Positions 48,824-59,697 of a stretch of 64,000 bases of DNA are shown here, piece by piece; the stretch's first letter is position 1; every line of letters begins with the position of its first letter. The position numbers and the translations under genes are program-made. A model generated the notes under the pieces. That model saw only the letters and a list, made by a program, of their open reading frames with translations, made no database searches and was not told the origin of the DNA. This stretch comes from Eledone cirrhosa (lineage: Eukaryota; Mollusca; Cephalopoda; Octopoda; Eledonidae): positions 27,360,108 to 27,424,107 of the forward strand of contig OZ024744.1 in NCBI GenBank assembly GCA_964016885.1, given 5' to 3'.

Positions 48824-51800
48824 ATGACCTCACTCAGAATAGGCAGCATAAATGCGCGTGGCTTGGGGTCGTCATGGAAGCAGGGTCACCTGCTCAACGA
48901 CCTCAGGTCACTAAACATAGATGTAGTGGCCATCAGCGAGACCAGAATCTCCGAAGCACGGGCCTTCGCACCGATCTTCGGCGGCTACGATGTGTACGCA
49001 TCTCCCAGCCGTCCTGGATCGGGGGGAGGAGTTGCTGTGCTTTTTCGGAGAGGTTTGGATATCACCATACGGGCCATCTTCCTGGACCCAGAGGGTAAGC
49101 TGGTGGTGCTGGACGTGACCAGCGGAGACGGGCAAGCTTTCAGGCTAGTGGCCGTCTATGCCCCGACAGGAGCAGGGCGGCCTGATTTCTTCCGGCGTCT
49201 GGAGACCTTTCTTGGAACGTCCCGCTCTTTAGTGTTAGTGGGCGACTGGAACGGGATCTTAGATGCACGCTGGGACTGTGTGGGATTAGCGGATAGGGGT
49301 GGAGGGTGCAAGAGCCTCACCAACCTGTCTGACAGGTACCGATTGGATTTCCCGAATGTGCCAATGTGGACTTGGACAAATCGCATAGGGTCATCCAGAT
49401 CATATCTAGATAGAGTATTTTGTAGAGAAATAGAGAGGTCTAGCATAGGCTGTCCACAATTCAAGATAGTCAGCTACACGGACCACAAATTCGTGATCTG
49501 TGTGCTTGACTTAGATAGGCTTCATAGACGAGGACCCGGCTACTGGAAGCTAAACGCGTCCTTACCAGCGCGCAAGGCCTACAGAGACCGGATTAGCGAA
49601 CTAGTTAAGCGGGCGTTGACTGGGGCCATCGTCAACAACAAGTGGTGGTTTGTTCTGAAAAGAGCGATTAGAATAGAATCGATTAGGTTTAGTAAGGCTT
49701 TAGCAATAGATAAAAATAGAGCAGAGGGAGAACTAGTTAGAAAATTAGACGAGGCGCTTAGCAAAGGCATTGCGACCGACGTGCTTGCGGCGAAATTGGC
49801 CCTTGACCAATTCTTCAATGCAAAGAACGAAGGCTGCGTTGTCAGAGCAAGGTTGCGTGCTCTCAGACAAGATGGGACGAAAGCCGTTCAATGGGCCCGA
49901 GTGGCGGAGGCGCGTCGTGGCAACAAAGCCACGATCCGGTCTTTGGTGGACCACGACGGGCGCATGCTACTCGATCCCGGGCAAATGTGTGAAGCTTTTC
50001 AGCGACACTTCGCTCAGCTGTTCGGGGGCAGCGGTGGGCCGGGTAGAGGGATGGACTTTAGTGTCTACCTCGACGGACTGCCGCGGCTCTCGGCCACTGA
50101 GGCGAAGTGTTGCGAAAAGCCGATAACAACCGCTGAAGTAAGGGAGGCAATGACTGGCTGCACAAGGGGTAAATCGCCTGGTCTGGATGGTCTGCCCTAT
50201 GAACTTTACGTACAGATGCCAGACTTGTTCGGAGGCCTCTTGGCGGACGTCTACTGCAACTGGCAACAGAACGGGAGAATTCCCAGTTCTGTGAGCCGAG
50301 GAGCGGTGGCACTGCTCAGAAAGGATCCGAACAAGGGGGATAACATAGATAATTTCAGGCCCATAACTCTGCTAAACACAGAGTTCAAGATTTTGGCCAA
50401 GGTGCTAGCAAAGAGGTTGGCGCTTGTCGTTGGTGGTCTGGTGGGAGAGGCGCAGACATGCGCCATTCCCGACAGATCCATCCACGACAACCTCCACCTC
50501 ATGCGATACATCGTAGAGAGGGTAGCTAAGGAACCTGGCACGGGTGGGTCCTTGATCAATTTAGATCAGTCGAAAGCTTTCGATAGCGTCGACCATCGTT
50601 ACCTAGTGGCAGTCCTGGGGGCGGCTGGCTTTGGGCCCGTCTTCAGAGGCTGGATCGCTGCCATGCACAGCGACATCTGCTCTGTGGTGAGAGTGAACGG
50701 TCACCTTTCGGAACCGTTCAACATCATGCGCTCGGTCCGCCAAGGATGTCCTCTCTCGTCCCTCTTGTACGTATTGACTCTCGAGCCATTACTGCACAAA
50801 CTGGAGACGTTGAGGGGAGTCCCGCGCGAACTAGGATGCGGAAGATCCGTGTCAGCATATGCGGACGATGTCACCGTAGTGGTGTCGAACGCCAAACACA
50901 TCGAGGCGATCGGCACTACACTAAGAGAATACGAAGCGGTGACAGGAGCAATGATCAACCAGGAAAAGTCAGTGGGCCTGCAGCTCGGCACCTGGAGAGG
51001 CAGGTCCATGCCGTCCAACAGCGTCGTCGGATGCTGGACGGACGGACCGGTTAAATTGCTAGGGGTCTGGTTCGGTCCGGACCTCCAGACGGACAAAAAC
51101 TAGGACGAGGTGACGAGCAGGGTGGCTTCTCTCACCCAGAAATGGGCGGAGAGGAAGCTATCCCTGAAAGGTCGAGCGGAGGTGGCTAACGCGTACATCG
51201 CGTCTGTCATCTGCTACCGCCTGACCGTCGTACCTTGTCCTAAGCCTCGCCTGTCTGCGCTGGAGCGTTTGCTCTTTCGCTTTTTGTGGAAGGGACGCGC
51301 TCCGATGGTCAGGCGGTCCATCTGTTGTCAACACCCGCTACGTGGAGGGCTGGGCATGCCGTGGCTGATGATGCGCAGGCACGCGCTCGGGCTACGACAT
51401 CTCCACCTCTTCCTCGACGGTGATCAGGTGGGGTCGCCGTTTGCTAGACACGTATTTCCCCAGCTCGTTTCCTAGACGGAGCTGCAGTCCTGGGTCCAGC
51501 GAAGACCGAGAGGGAGCGCCTGGAGATTGTAATGTCTTCAGGTGCTCACAGCCCTCGACCAATCGGGCAATGTGATCGGTGTAAACTCCACCTCGGCGTT
51601 CTATAGAGGATTAGTGGAGGGGAAGAGCGACGACGTACTTGGGGAAACTCTAGGCGTCGACGAAAATCAACTAGCCAATCTCTTCGGAAGAACTTTCGGG
51701 TCAGGGCCTATGGACAACTTCCAGAAATCTCTGGCCTGGCAGTGCTACCGAGGAGCCTTGCCAGTTCGGGATAAACTCTACAGGCATGGAGGTGCCGTCA

Positions 51801-52225
51801 GCCGGGCATGTCCGAGATGCGCGCAGGGCGACGAAACCGTCCTGCACGCACTCGTCCAGTGTCCGAAAATTGCTGACTTGTGGGTTTATGTCGAACACCT
51901 GCTGTCGCGTTTAGGACGGATCCGGCTATCATCTGAGTCCATCGTGAGGATTACCCCGCCCTCCTCGTTTAGCCGGGAAGGGCAGGCAGTTTCTATCTGT
52001 CTGGTGGCCATGGCGAAAGAGATCGTATGGTGGACACGTTTGAAAGGTCTGAAGACGAGCACTTACCTCTTCGGTGATGCTCTGATTGACTTTTTCAAAT
52101 TTCATTTGAAAAGGAAAATCAGAGTAGAGAGGGAAGTGCTCTCTTCCCAGCATTTTGTTGAAAGATGGGTGAGAGAAGCAAGAATGGCCCGAGTGAATGG
52201 GCCTACTCTGAGTATATATCTGTAA
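48824..52225 (+). pseudogene. Tx1-B ORF2: APE endonuclease - reverse transcriptase - CCHC, three nonsense codons
   Basis: 1134 codons from ATG 48824 to TAA 52223-52225 in a single frame. The APE endonuclease has Asn10, Glu39 (SETRI), GDWN at residues 140-143, SSRSYLD at 190-196 and DHK at 220-222. The RT has GKSPGLDGLPYELYV (about residue 450), NFRPITLLNT, the catalytic Asp at 581 (NLDQSKAFDSVDH), RQGCPLS from 639 and YADD at 679-682. The thumb (LSLKGRAEVANAYIASVICYR) and a C-terminal finger C996-x2-C999-x8-H1008-x4-C1013 follow. It would nick target DNA and copy the element RNA at the nick. Stops are TAG at 51101 (Trp codon in C2), TAG at 51473 (Leu codon in C2) and TAA at 51530. All active-site motifs remain and no frameshift was seen, so loss of function looks recent. 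Confidence 0.9.
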
Positions 52226-52485
52226 ATTAAAGGTGGAAAACTGGGAGAGGGCACTTGCCTTGGTGGTCAGGGTCATTGTGGCTTTTTACTGGGCTTTCTC
52301 CACAAATGTCCCTCCGAAGTCTCCCCCCTATTGGGGAATTTTTCATTGTTATTTTCATTGTTATTTTTGTTACATCCTCTGTTTTTGTTTTTTTACACGC
52401 AGAAATGCCCATTTGTACCGTCCTGCATTGTCCTGCACTGTCCTTAATGTCTACTTTATGTAAACCCTTGTGGTTAATAAAGAAA

Positions 52486-52538
<53 letters not shown>
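52226..52538 (+). other. Tx1-B 3' UTR, poly(A) signal and (ATT)n tail
   Basis: Contains the hairpin TCCCC...TATTGGGGA (52322-52337) followed by a T-rich run, CCCTTGTGGTTAATAAAG with AATAAA at 52476-52481, GAAATC and then (ATT)17 to 52538. The block CCCTWGTGG..AATAAA..GAAATC is shared with the 3' ends of A and C2. Confidence 0.8.
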
Positions 52539-52540
<2 letters not shown>

Positions 52541-53553
52541 TTCCTACAACGTTAAGAGAGATTTTAAAGCAGATGTGGTGAGTAAATTTTAGGATCGAAT
52601 CTCCTACAACAAATTCTTTGAGTTTGTCTGTTTCCGTGAATACGTATCCTTTTATTTATAATTGTATTTATAATTATAATTATAATTATAGTCTTTTAAA
52701 TGAATACACCATCAGCTTCCCTTGTGAATGATGTAATATACACGCGTATTTCACTCCGATTCTACATTGCAATATATTCTTACTTCTCCTTTTTCTGGTA
52801 TCATGCAAAGCAGCAGCTGGTAACCAGGAAATCCAGGCTAAGAAAAAGATATTTTAATAACAGTTTAGCTCTTTGGTTTCGCTTTGCTTATTTTATGTGA
52901 AGATAATTAGTGAAGTTACTTGGAATGTTATGAAAACAAGACTAATTTCATAACATGATGTCAACCTTATAGCACGGGCCCACTGATAGAAGTTACGGGT
53001 TTGTCCTCCCAAATTGTTAATGATATAACAGTTTCCATGCTGTGTTTTGAAAACTGAAGTTCAACAACTAGCAAGACACTGCGTTGTTTTTAGATTTTTG
53101 TTTAAAAATATATTTATATATGTTGAAATATAAGATAGAACGGAAGTGCCTTTAAAATATCCTGCTGAATCATGAAATATTTTCGGCTGGTTTTGTGGAA
53201 CACCATGGAGCCGGGGATTAGCTCCTGATATCAGAGAGCATGATTTGTTTTCGATTCAAGGTTGAAGGCGTTTCACTTTACTCGCCTGAAAATGCTCCTG
53301 GGAAAATGTCAAAGCCAGGACTTTCCATTTGGCCATATATTTCCTGATTATATAAAGCGGGATGTTCTCTTTTTTTCCTTCTACTCATTGCCGACATGAA
53401 ATTGTGACGTTTCAAAGATTTAATCGCATGAAAGGTAATTGTTAAATATCCAAACGAAAACTAAAAAAAAAAAAACATATATCAACACACACACAGAAAT
53501 CCTTCATCAGGAAAGTACGGATTGGGGGTGAACAGAAACTCCGAGGAGTAAGG
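52539..53553. other. Unassigned AT-rich stretch
   Basis: About 1 kb, mostly AT-rich, with a short TTATAA-type repeat at about 52655-52692. Open frames are short and unsupported. No gene, RNA or known repeat was recognised. Confidence 0.55.
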
Positions 53554-53671
<118 letters not shown>

Positions 53672-53752
53672 TGATAGTAGCTAAAATGCTTCCATGAGCG
53701 GTATGCCGGTTGAGCACTCTATGCTCTTACAAAGCAGAGTATGATATAATAT

Positions 53753-54027
53753 GAAACGAAAAATCAGTGATGCATCTGAACTCAGTTTATTGAGTGTTAC
53801 AAATGTTTCGCCGGCGGACAGTGCGAGACGTGATCATTGTGTGGATCTGTCAGATTCTGGACACGCAGATTCTCTCGCTGAGAGAATATGCTCCGAAATC
53901 ATTAGACGTGTCCGTCGAACCTGCGGGTCCAGAATCTGACATTGATCACGTCTCGAGCAGTCCGCCAGCGAAACAATTGTAACACACAATAAATTGAGTT
54001 CAGATGCATCACTGATTTTTCGTTTTC
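53753..54027. mobile_element. Foldback MITE-like element, about 275 bp
   Basis: The left end GAAACGAAAAATCAGTGATG and right end CATCACTGATTTTTCGTTTTC are inverted copies. The complementarity continues inward for about 110 bp (TGCATCTGAACTCA, TTTCGCCGGCGGA against TCCGCCAGCGAAA, GTCAGATTCTGGAC against GTCCAGAATCTGAC), with scattered mismatches and one short insertion in the left arm. The centre of about 60 bp is unpaired. It encodes no protein. It sits inside TA-rich sequence (ATAATAT on the left, TATTATATA on the right), so a TA target duplication is possible but not provable. It is non-autonomous; the mobilising family is unknown. Confidence 0.8.

Positions 54028-54116
<89 letters not shown>
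54028..54116. repeat. (TA)n microsatellite
   Basis: An almost pure TA run starting at the right end of the foldback element. Confidence 0.97.
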
Positions 54117-54119
<3 letters not shown>

Positions 54120-54748
54120 TTGTATTGGTGCTCTGAAATAACGATATATGAATAAATGTACATAGTGTATATTTAACAATATACTGTAATTATGGTATTG
54201 TATCGGTATCACACTTATTCACTACCACCACTATTATCAGCAATCGTATTCTGTACTTATTATTATTTTTTTTACTTATTTTTTACGTTTATACCATCTT
54301 CACCTCTGTACCACCTGTACGTCTGTACCATCTTTACGTCTGTACCATCTTCTTTACCTCTTTATCATTATCTTTTATTATTGATGTTATTGTTTTGATT
54401 CTCCGTTGTATCTATATATGTAAAACCATATGTAAAACTAGTATGCCAATGATTTGTTCAGGGGTAAACACTGTATTTAAGGTCGACTGACGCAACTTCG
54501 AGTGATTAGCAGACTTTAGACTCACCTGATCAATGAAACAATTGTTAATACTAGAATTAAAACCTTTTTGTACAGCCGACCATGTTATTCTTCAACCTTT
54601 CACTATTATTACTTCAATAATAACCTGAACTCGCTACCTAGCTATGGAAACCTCTTGTTGAGTCAAACAAAGCCGTACGTTAAAACTATCCACAATACAG
54701 AGTACTCATAACATCTAACTGGATTATCTATAACGATCACTTGTTATC

Positions 54749-54750
<2 letters not shown>
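54117..54750. other. Unassigned AT-rich stretch with a small 17-bp tandem repeat
   Basis: At 54292-54360 a 17-bp unit (TACCATCTTCACCTCTG) occurs four times with changes. The rest shows no gene or repeat that I can name. Confidence 0.6.

Positions 54751-54805
<55 letters not shown>
54751..54805. repeat. (AT)n microsatellite
   Basis: A pure AT dinucleotide run of about 55 bp. Confidence 0.97.
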
Positions 54806-54808
<3 letters not shown>

Positions 54809-55218
54809 ACTAGAAATTGATTAACATATATATAAACATGAATAATCACAGGAGATAATTTTTACAAGCGTGTAACCACGCATAGCTAGGTAGGTAACAA
54901 AATAAAGTTGACTAGAACTTCAAAAATAGATACCTTTTAATATGATTAATCTTCCCTGTATATATTCCATTAAAGAAATATATTTCATCAATTAATCAGA
55001 TGGTAAGTCACGGAAGTGGATATTTTTGGATTATCAACGAGGAAGAAAAATCTCCAGCAATCCATGTTTACACAACGAGTCCAAATCTGCAACTGGCTGC
55101 TACCACGTGTTGTGTTTACACATCACAGCAGCTTCGTCTCAGTGGCGTGAATAGGTATTCGACAACTAGAAACAGCAGTCGATTCCTTTCAACAGAGTTA
55201 GCTCTACAATTAAGGAGC
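54806..55218. other. Unassigned stretch
   Basis: About 410 bp. An 87-codon open frame from a GTG or ATG near 55000 ends in the inverted repeat to the right, and it matches nothing I know. No other feature was seen. Confidence 0.5.
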
Positions 55219-55289
55219 CGTATTTATATATCTATATCCAAAATTAAGGATATAGATATATAAATTTTGGATATAGATATATAAATACG
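55219..55289. repeat. Perfect inverted repeat, 27-bp arms, 17-bp loop
   Basis: The arm at 55219-55245 begins CGTATTTATATATC and its exact reverse complement lies at 55263-55289, ending GATATATAAATACG. The loop is itself a partial repeat (GGATATAGATATAT). Coding similarity to Tx1 ORF1 begins directly after the right arm. Confidence 0.85.
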
Positions 55290-55960
55290 ACACCTTCTGC
55301 CCCACCTACATGGGTAAAAAACCCCAGAGAATATGGATAACCACCATCACCCCAAACATAAACTACTGGTGGTTACTAACCGGTTTCCTCAACTTAGACG
55401 AGGACAATCTCATTTCAATAGGGAAGGCATCCGGCGACGCGTTCAGTGGAACGCGTATCGAAGTTCTGACACAAATAAGGCCAGAACGTATCGCCCAAAT
55501 CCCTGAGCGCGTCATGCTGGATGACCGTACCCACCTCAACATTATTGTGGAGGGTAGGCGTCCCTCCTGTTACCTCTGTGGCAATAGAGGTCACCTGAGG
55601 GCTGCCTGTCCCCAGCTCACACAGAAAAAAACACTGCTACCAACACCAACACCACCCCAACAACAACAGCAACCACAACAACAACACCAAAAACCAACAA
55701 CACCACCACCACCACAACAACAACAACAAGCACGTAAAAAAATAACACAGAATACCGTCCCACCCAATCCCTCCCCACCCAAAACAAATACAAAAACACA
55801 CACCGCAAACACTACCAGAAAACATACCCCTCCCACCCAACAAGGAAGACGAACCTCTTTCGTCGCAAGACGAAAAAGATCCCTTCCAAACAGTAAAAAG
55901 AAAGAAGAGGAGGCGCACCACAGACACACATGTTAACTTTAACCCCCCCCCCCCAAAGAG
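55290..55960 (+). pseudogene. Tx1 ORF1 fragment C1 with CCHC zinc knuckle
   Basis: A 5'-truncated ORF1 segment. It opens with CPTYMGKKPQRIWI, homologous to YPSYMERSTARVRF in A and VPSYCGQKIVRVKL in B. It continues through GTRIEVLTQIRPERI to CYLCGNRGHLRAAC, a C-x2-C-x4-H-x4-C knuckle at 55568-55609. A Gln/Pro/Thr-rich then Lys/Arg-rich tail ends at the TAA 55934-55936, followed by a run of 12 C. It is clean for about 208 codons from ATG 55310. No ORF2 follows it directly. It probably derives from a different insertion than C2, since part of it is repeated in C2. Confidence 0.75.
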
Positions 55961-56374
55961 AACACAAACTACACACAAACCACCCCTCCCTGTCACACAA
56001 CACTAACTGCTACACAAAAAAAGACCTTACAATATACATACATGAACACAGACAACAAAGAATTACGGAAAACAATTTCAGCAAACCCTTCGGTCCAAAC
56101 TGAAGGGCCTAACTTTATAACTGCTGTGGGACTACCTCATTTAAAAATGAGTAAAGTCCCAATGAACTTTTATAAAACACTGGAAATAAATTTCACGGTG
56201 GACGTGCCCCCCCCCCCCCCCCCCCCCCTGCGCCAAACCAATCAAGCGCGTCCTCCTAAAAAATTTCCTCAATTTAGACGAGAACAACCTCATTTCAATA
56301 GGGAAGGCATCCGGCGACGCGTTCAGTGGAACGAGTATCGAAGTTCTGACACAAATAAGGCCAGAACGTATCGC
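55384..56374 (+). repeat. 111-bp near-identical direct repeat of ORF1 sequence
   Basis: 55384-55494 and 56264-56374 match at about 107 of 111 positions, beginning TTTCCTCAA and ending AGAACGTATCGC. In C1 the sequence reads on into the zinc knuckle. In C2 it jumps straight to GAGCGGTAAGTG, the ORF1 stop, so C2 has lost the zinc knuckle and tail. Confidence 0.85.
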
Positions 56375-56384
56375 AGAGCGGTAA
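56042..56384 (+). pseudogene. Tx1-C2 ORF1 remnant with 22-C run and internal deletion
   Basis: It reads MNTDNKELRKTISANPS through KVPMNFYKTLEINFTVDV and then a poly-Pro made by 22 C (56207-56228). It is placed where Tx1-B has its 18-C run and where A has PWIPP. After a frame change it gives FLNLDENNLISIGKASG and SIEVLTQIRPERIAER, then TAA at 56382-56384. The zinc knuckle and basic tail are deleted, so it could not bind RNA as an ORF1 protein normally does. Confidence 0.65.
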
Positions 56385-56408
56385 GTGCCTTTTCTCCTTA
56401 CCACCAAC

Positions 56409-59400
56409 ATGGCTGTGCTAAGAGTAGGGTGTCTAAATGCGCGTGGCCTGGGCTCATCTTGGAAGCAAGCAATGCTTCTAAATGACCTCAGGTCACGATC
56501 TATAAATGTGATGGTTATCTGCGAGGCCCTGATCAGCAGCATGCGACAGCTAGCCCCCACCTTTGACAACTTCGAGATGCACACATCTCTCTGTCAGCCC
56601 GGAGGTGGGGGTGGGGTTGTCGTTCTGCTGCAAAAACATCTGGGTCTTGCCACACAGATAGTTCACTTGGAGCCAGGGGGTCGACTGGTGGTGCTGGACC
56701 TTGGCAGTGGTGAAGGTGGAGCCTTTAGGCTGGTAGCCGTATATGCCCGTTTTGGGACAGAGCGGGCCGACTTTTTCCAGCGTCTGGAGTCTTTTCTAGG
56801 GACGTCCCGTTCCCTGCTTTTACTGGGGGACTGGAATGGTATCCTGGATGCACTTTGGGACTATGCAGGGGCATGTCCCGATAGAGAGGGGTGCAACAGC
56901 CTCAAGGGGTTACTCGGCCGATTTGACCTGGCCAATAGAAATCGACTAGATTTTCCGACGGTGCCAACCTGGTCTTGCTCAAATCGCAGCGGATCATCTA
57001 GGTCGTACCTAGATAGGTTTTTAGTTAGAAATAAGGACAGGGACATTTTAAGTTGTCCAGAAATGCTCATGGTTGGCTATTCAGACAAAAAGTTGGTGAC
57101 CTGCATGGTCAACCTTGATAGAACGCATAGACAGGGCCCCGGTTACTGGAAGCTCAAATTGTCCTTGCCGGCAAGTAGAGCTTACAGGGATCGGATTAGT
57201 ACGTTATTTAAGGAACGGTTGACTGGAGCGATCGTCAACAGCAGGTGGTGGGCATCTCTAAAGAGAGAGATTAGAGTAGTCTCGATAGAATTTAGTAAGG
57301 TTCTAGCTGCGGATAGGACTAAGAAGGAAATGGAGCTAATAGATAGAGTAGAAGAGGCAATTAGAAGCGGCGACGTGGCCAGAGTTACTAGCGTCGAGAA
57401 CGGCTTTGAGCCAGTTTTTCGACGCGAAGCACGAGGGCTGCGTTGTCCGAAGTAAAATACGTGCTCTAGGGAACGAGGGGACCAAAGCTGTTAGCTGGGC
57501 CCGCGTGACAGAGGCCAACAGTGGAACTAAATCCACCATCTGGTCTTTGCGAGACCAGGATGGACGGGCGATTCTTGAGCTTAAGCAGATGTGTGGGGCC
57601 TTTCAAAGGCACTTTGCTCAACTGTTCGGAAGGGGCGGGGAGCCGGTTGGGGATGTGGACTTCGGTCCATACCTCAACGGCCTGCCGCGTCTCTCGGACA
57701 GGGAGGCGAAGTCCTGCGAGGAGCCGATTTCGGCCTCTGAGATAGAGGACGTGCTGAGCCAATGCGGCAAACGCAAATCCCCGGGTCTCGATGGTCTATC
57801 ATACGAATTATATCTAGCTATGCCGGACTTGTTCCCCGATCTCCTCGAGGCGGTCTACTACAACAGGCAACAGAACGGGAGAATTCCCTGTACTGTGACC
57901 AAGGGCGTAGTCACGCTAGTGAGGAAGGACGAGAACAAGGGGGACGAAATACGTAACTTCAGGCCCATAACTCCGCTAAATACAGAGTTACAGATTTTGG
58001 CCAAGGTGCTAGCAAAGAGGTTGGCGCTTGTCGTGGGCAACCTGGTGGGAGATGCGCAGACATGTGCTATCCCGTCCAGATCCATCCATAACAACCTCCA
58101 CCTCATGCGATACATCATAGAGAGGGTTGGGAACGAACCCGGCTTTGGTGGGGCTCTGATCAACTTGGATCAATCTAAGGCGTTCGATAGGGTCGACCAT
58201 GGTTACCTGGATGCGGTGCTAGCGGCGGCAGGCTTCGGACCCGTTTTCAGGGGCTGCATCACTGCTATGCACAGCAGCCGCATCTGCTCTAGGAAGCCGT
58301 TCAAAATCGCGCGGTCCACCCGACAAGGGTGCCCTCTCTGCTCCCTTCTGTATGTGTTGACACTCGAGCCACTACTGTGGAAGTTGGAGTTGTTGCAGGG
58401 CATCCCTTTGGAACCGGGATTGCGGAAAGCGGTGTCGGCCTACGCCGATGACGTGACAGTAATGGTGTGGACGGCCTCCGAAATCGGGGCGGTCGGCACC
58501 TTACTGGAGGAGTACGAAAGGTTCACAGGGGCTAAGCTGAACCGGGACAAGTCGATCGGTTTGCAACTCGGCACGTGGAGGGGCAGACCGATGCCCTCCG
58601 ATGGCGTCGTCGGACGCTGGACGGAGGGCCCGGTGAAATTGCTCGGGGTCTGGTTCGGATCAGACCTCCAGGTGGAGAAGAACTGGGCGGAGGTTACGAA
58701 CAGGGTGTTTGCACTGACCCAGAATTGGGCCAGTTGCAAACTATCCCTGAAACGTCGGGCGGCGGTGGCGAACACCTATATAGCGTCCGTCATCTACAAC
58801 CGCCTGACCGTAGTGCCTTGCCCAAGGGAAACCCTCGCCAAGATGGAGCGCGCGCTCTTCCAATTCCTTTGGAAAGGGCGGCCTCCCTTGGTGAGGATAT
58901 CCATCTGCTGTCAACACCCTTCGAAAGGAGGGCTGGGGATGCCGTGGCTAATGATGCGTAAACACGCACTAAGGCTACGGCACCTCCAGGTATTCCTCAC
59001 CGGTCAACCTGGGCTTCGTTTGTGAGACGAACCTTTCCCAGACTCGTCTCACTCACCGAGCTGCAATCCTGGGTCAAGCAAAGACCGAGAAAACTGGGCG
59101 CCTGGCACACTGAGTGTGCCCAGGCGCTCACCGCCCTCTAGCAGACGGATCCGGTTATCAGTGGAGACTCCACCGCAACATTCTATAGAGGTCAGGTACG
59201 CAGCAGGTGCGACGACGCCCTCGGAGAAGCCCTAGACATGGAGGAAGACGAACTGGCCAGCCTGTTCGGTAGGACATTCAGCCCGGGACCTATGGATAAC
59301 TTCCAGACGGAGCTCTACCCGTTTGAGAAAAGCTCTACAGACACGGGCGCCCGGAAGAAGGATCAGGATGGAGAGAGAGATGCTCAACCCCAGTCGTTTT

Positions 59401-59469
59401 TATGAAAGGTGGGTGAAAGTGGCGAGAATGGCCCGTGTGAATTGGCCTTCTCTCTTCATCAGTCTGTAG
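56409..59469 (+). pseudogene. Tx1-C2 ORF2 (endonuclease-RT), frameshifted and lacking the C-terminal finger
   Basis: I place the start at ATG 56409 (CCAACATGGC) rather than the in-frame GTG at 56385. The endonuclease includes CLNARGLGSSWKQ, GDWNGILDA and SSRSYLDR. DKK replaces the DHK of copy B, so a catalytic His is lost. One extra base near 57382 shifts the frame. The RT continues at 57406-59025 with RKSPGLDGLSYELYL, NLDQSKAFDRVDH, RQGCPLCSLLYVL and SAYADDVTVMV. About 9 codons before RQGC (B: VVRVNGHLS) are deleted in frame. A second frameshift lies near 59010 and a stop in TAL*QTD near 59140. Two deletions near 59310-59355 remove the CCHC finger that B has at residues 996-1013. The end is ARMARVNWPSLFISL with TAG at 59467-59469. 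It cannot be active. Confidence 0.85.
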
Positions 59470-59697
59470 GTGAAAAAGAGGAAGGAACGATGGAGCACCC
59501 TCTCTCTGTGCTCCTGAGGAGAAGGGAATGCACACTTTTTTCGGGGGTGTGTGCGACCCCCCAAACGCTCCCTACCTATTGAGGACTTTATTGTTAATTT
59601 TATATTTGTTATTTGTTTTAATTACTCGCCTTTTGCGTAAACTCTCCCCTTGTATTTGTCCCCTTCTTTTGCGCCCTAGTGGCAATAAATAGAAATC
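59470..59697 (+). other. Tx1-C2 3' UTR
   Basis: Holds a weak version of the CCCTA-TTGAGG hairpin (about 59570-59582), T-rich DNA, CCCTAGTGGCAATAAAT and GAAATC. The block aligns with the 3' ends of A and B. Simple repeat begins at 59698. Confidence 0.7.

Larger units (their letters stand above)
46473..52538 (+). mobile_element. Tx1-clade LINE copy B, near full length
   Basis: The only copy with all parts: a 5' UTR of about 217 bp with stable hairpins, ORF1 (46690-48788), a 35-base spacer, ORF2 (48824-52225), a 3' UTR, AATAAA (52476-52481), GAAATC and an (ATT)17 tail. It is bounded by ATT microsatellite on both sides. The clade call rests on the RT and C-terminal region (NFRPITLLNT, LDQSKAFDSVDH, RQGCPLSSLLYVL, SAYADDV, then the CCHC), which resembles the Xenopus Tx1 ORF2 as I remember it. 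No flanking duplication can be told apart from the microsatellite. Confidence 0.88.
55961..59697 (+). mobile_element. Tx1-clade LINE copy C2
   Basis: It includes a shortened ORF1 (about 56042-56384), ORF2 (56409-59469), a 3' UTR, AATAAA (59684-59689) and GAAATC (59692-59697). It then changes without a gap to the CTTCTAT/CTTCTGT array. Its RT shares features with copy D and differs from A and B (for example KSPGLDG preceded by SQCGKR/SQSGKR against TGCTRG/VGCTRR). The left boundary is approximate. Confidence 0.8.

Noticed and set aside
53834..54212. Open frames rich in Tyr/Ile across 53.4-54.2 kb
   Set aside because: They come from TA microsatellite and the arms of the foldback element.
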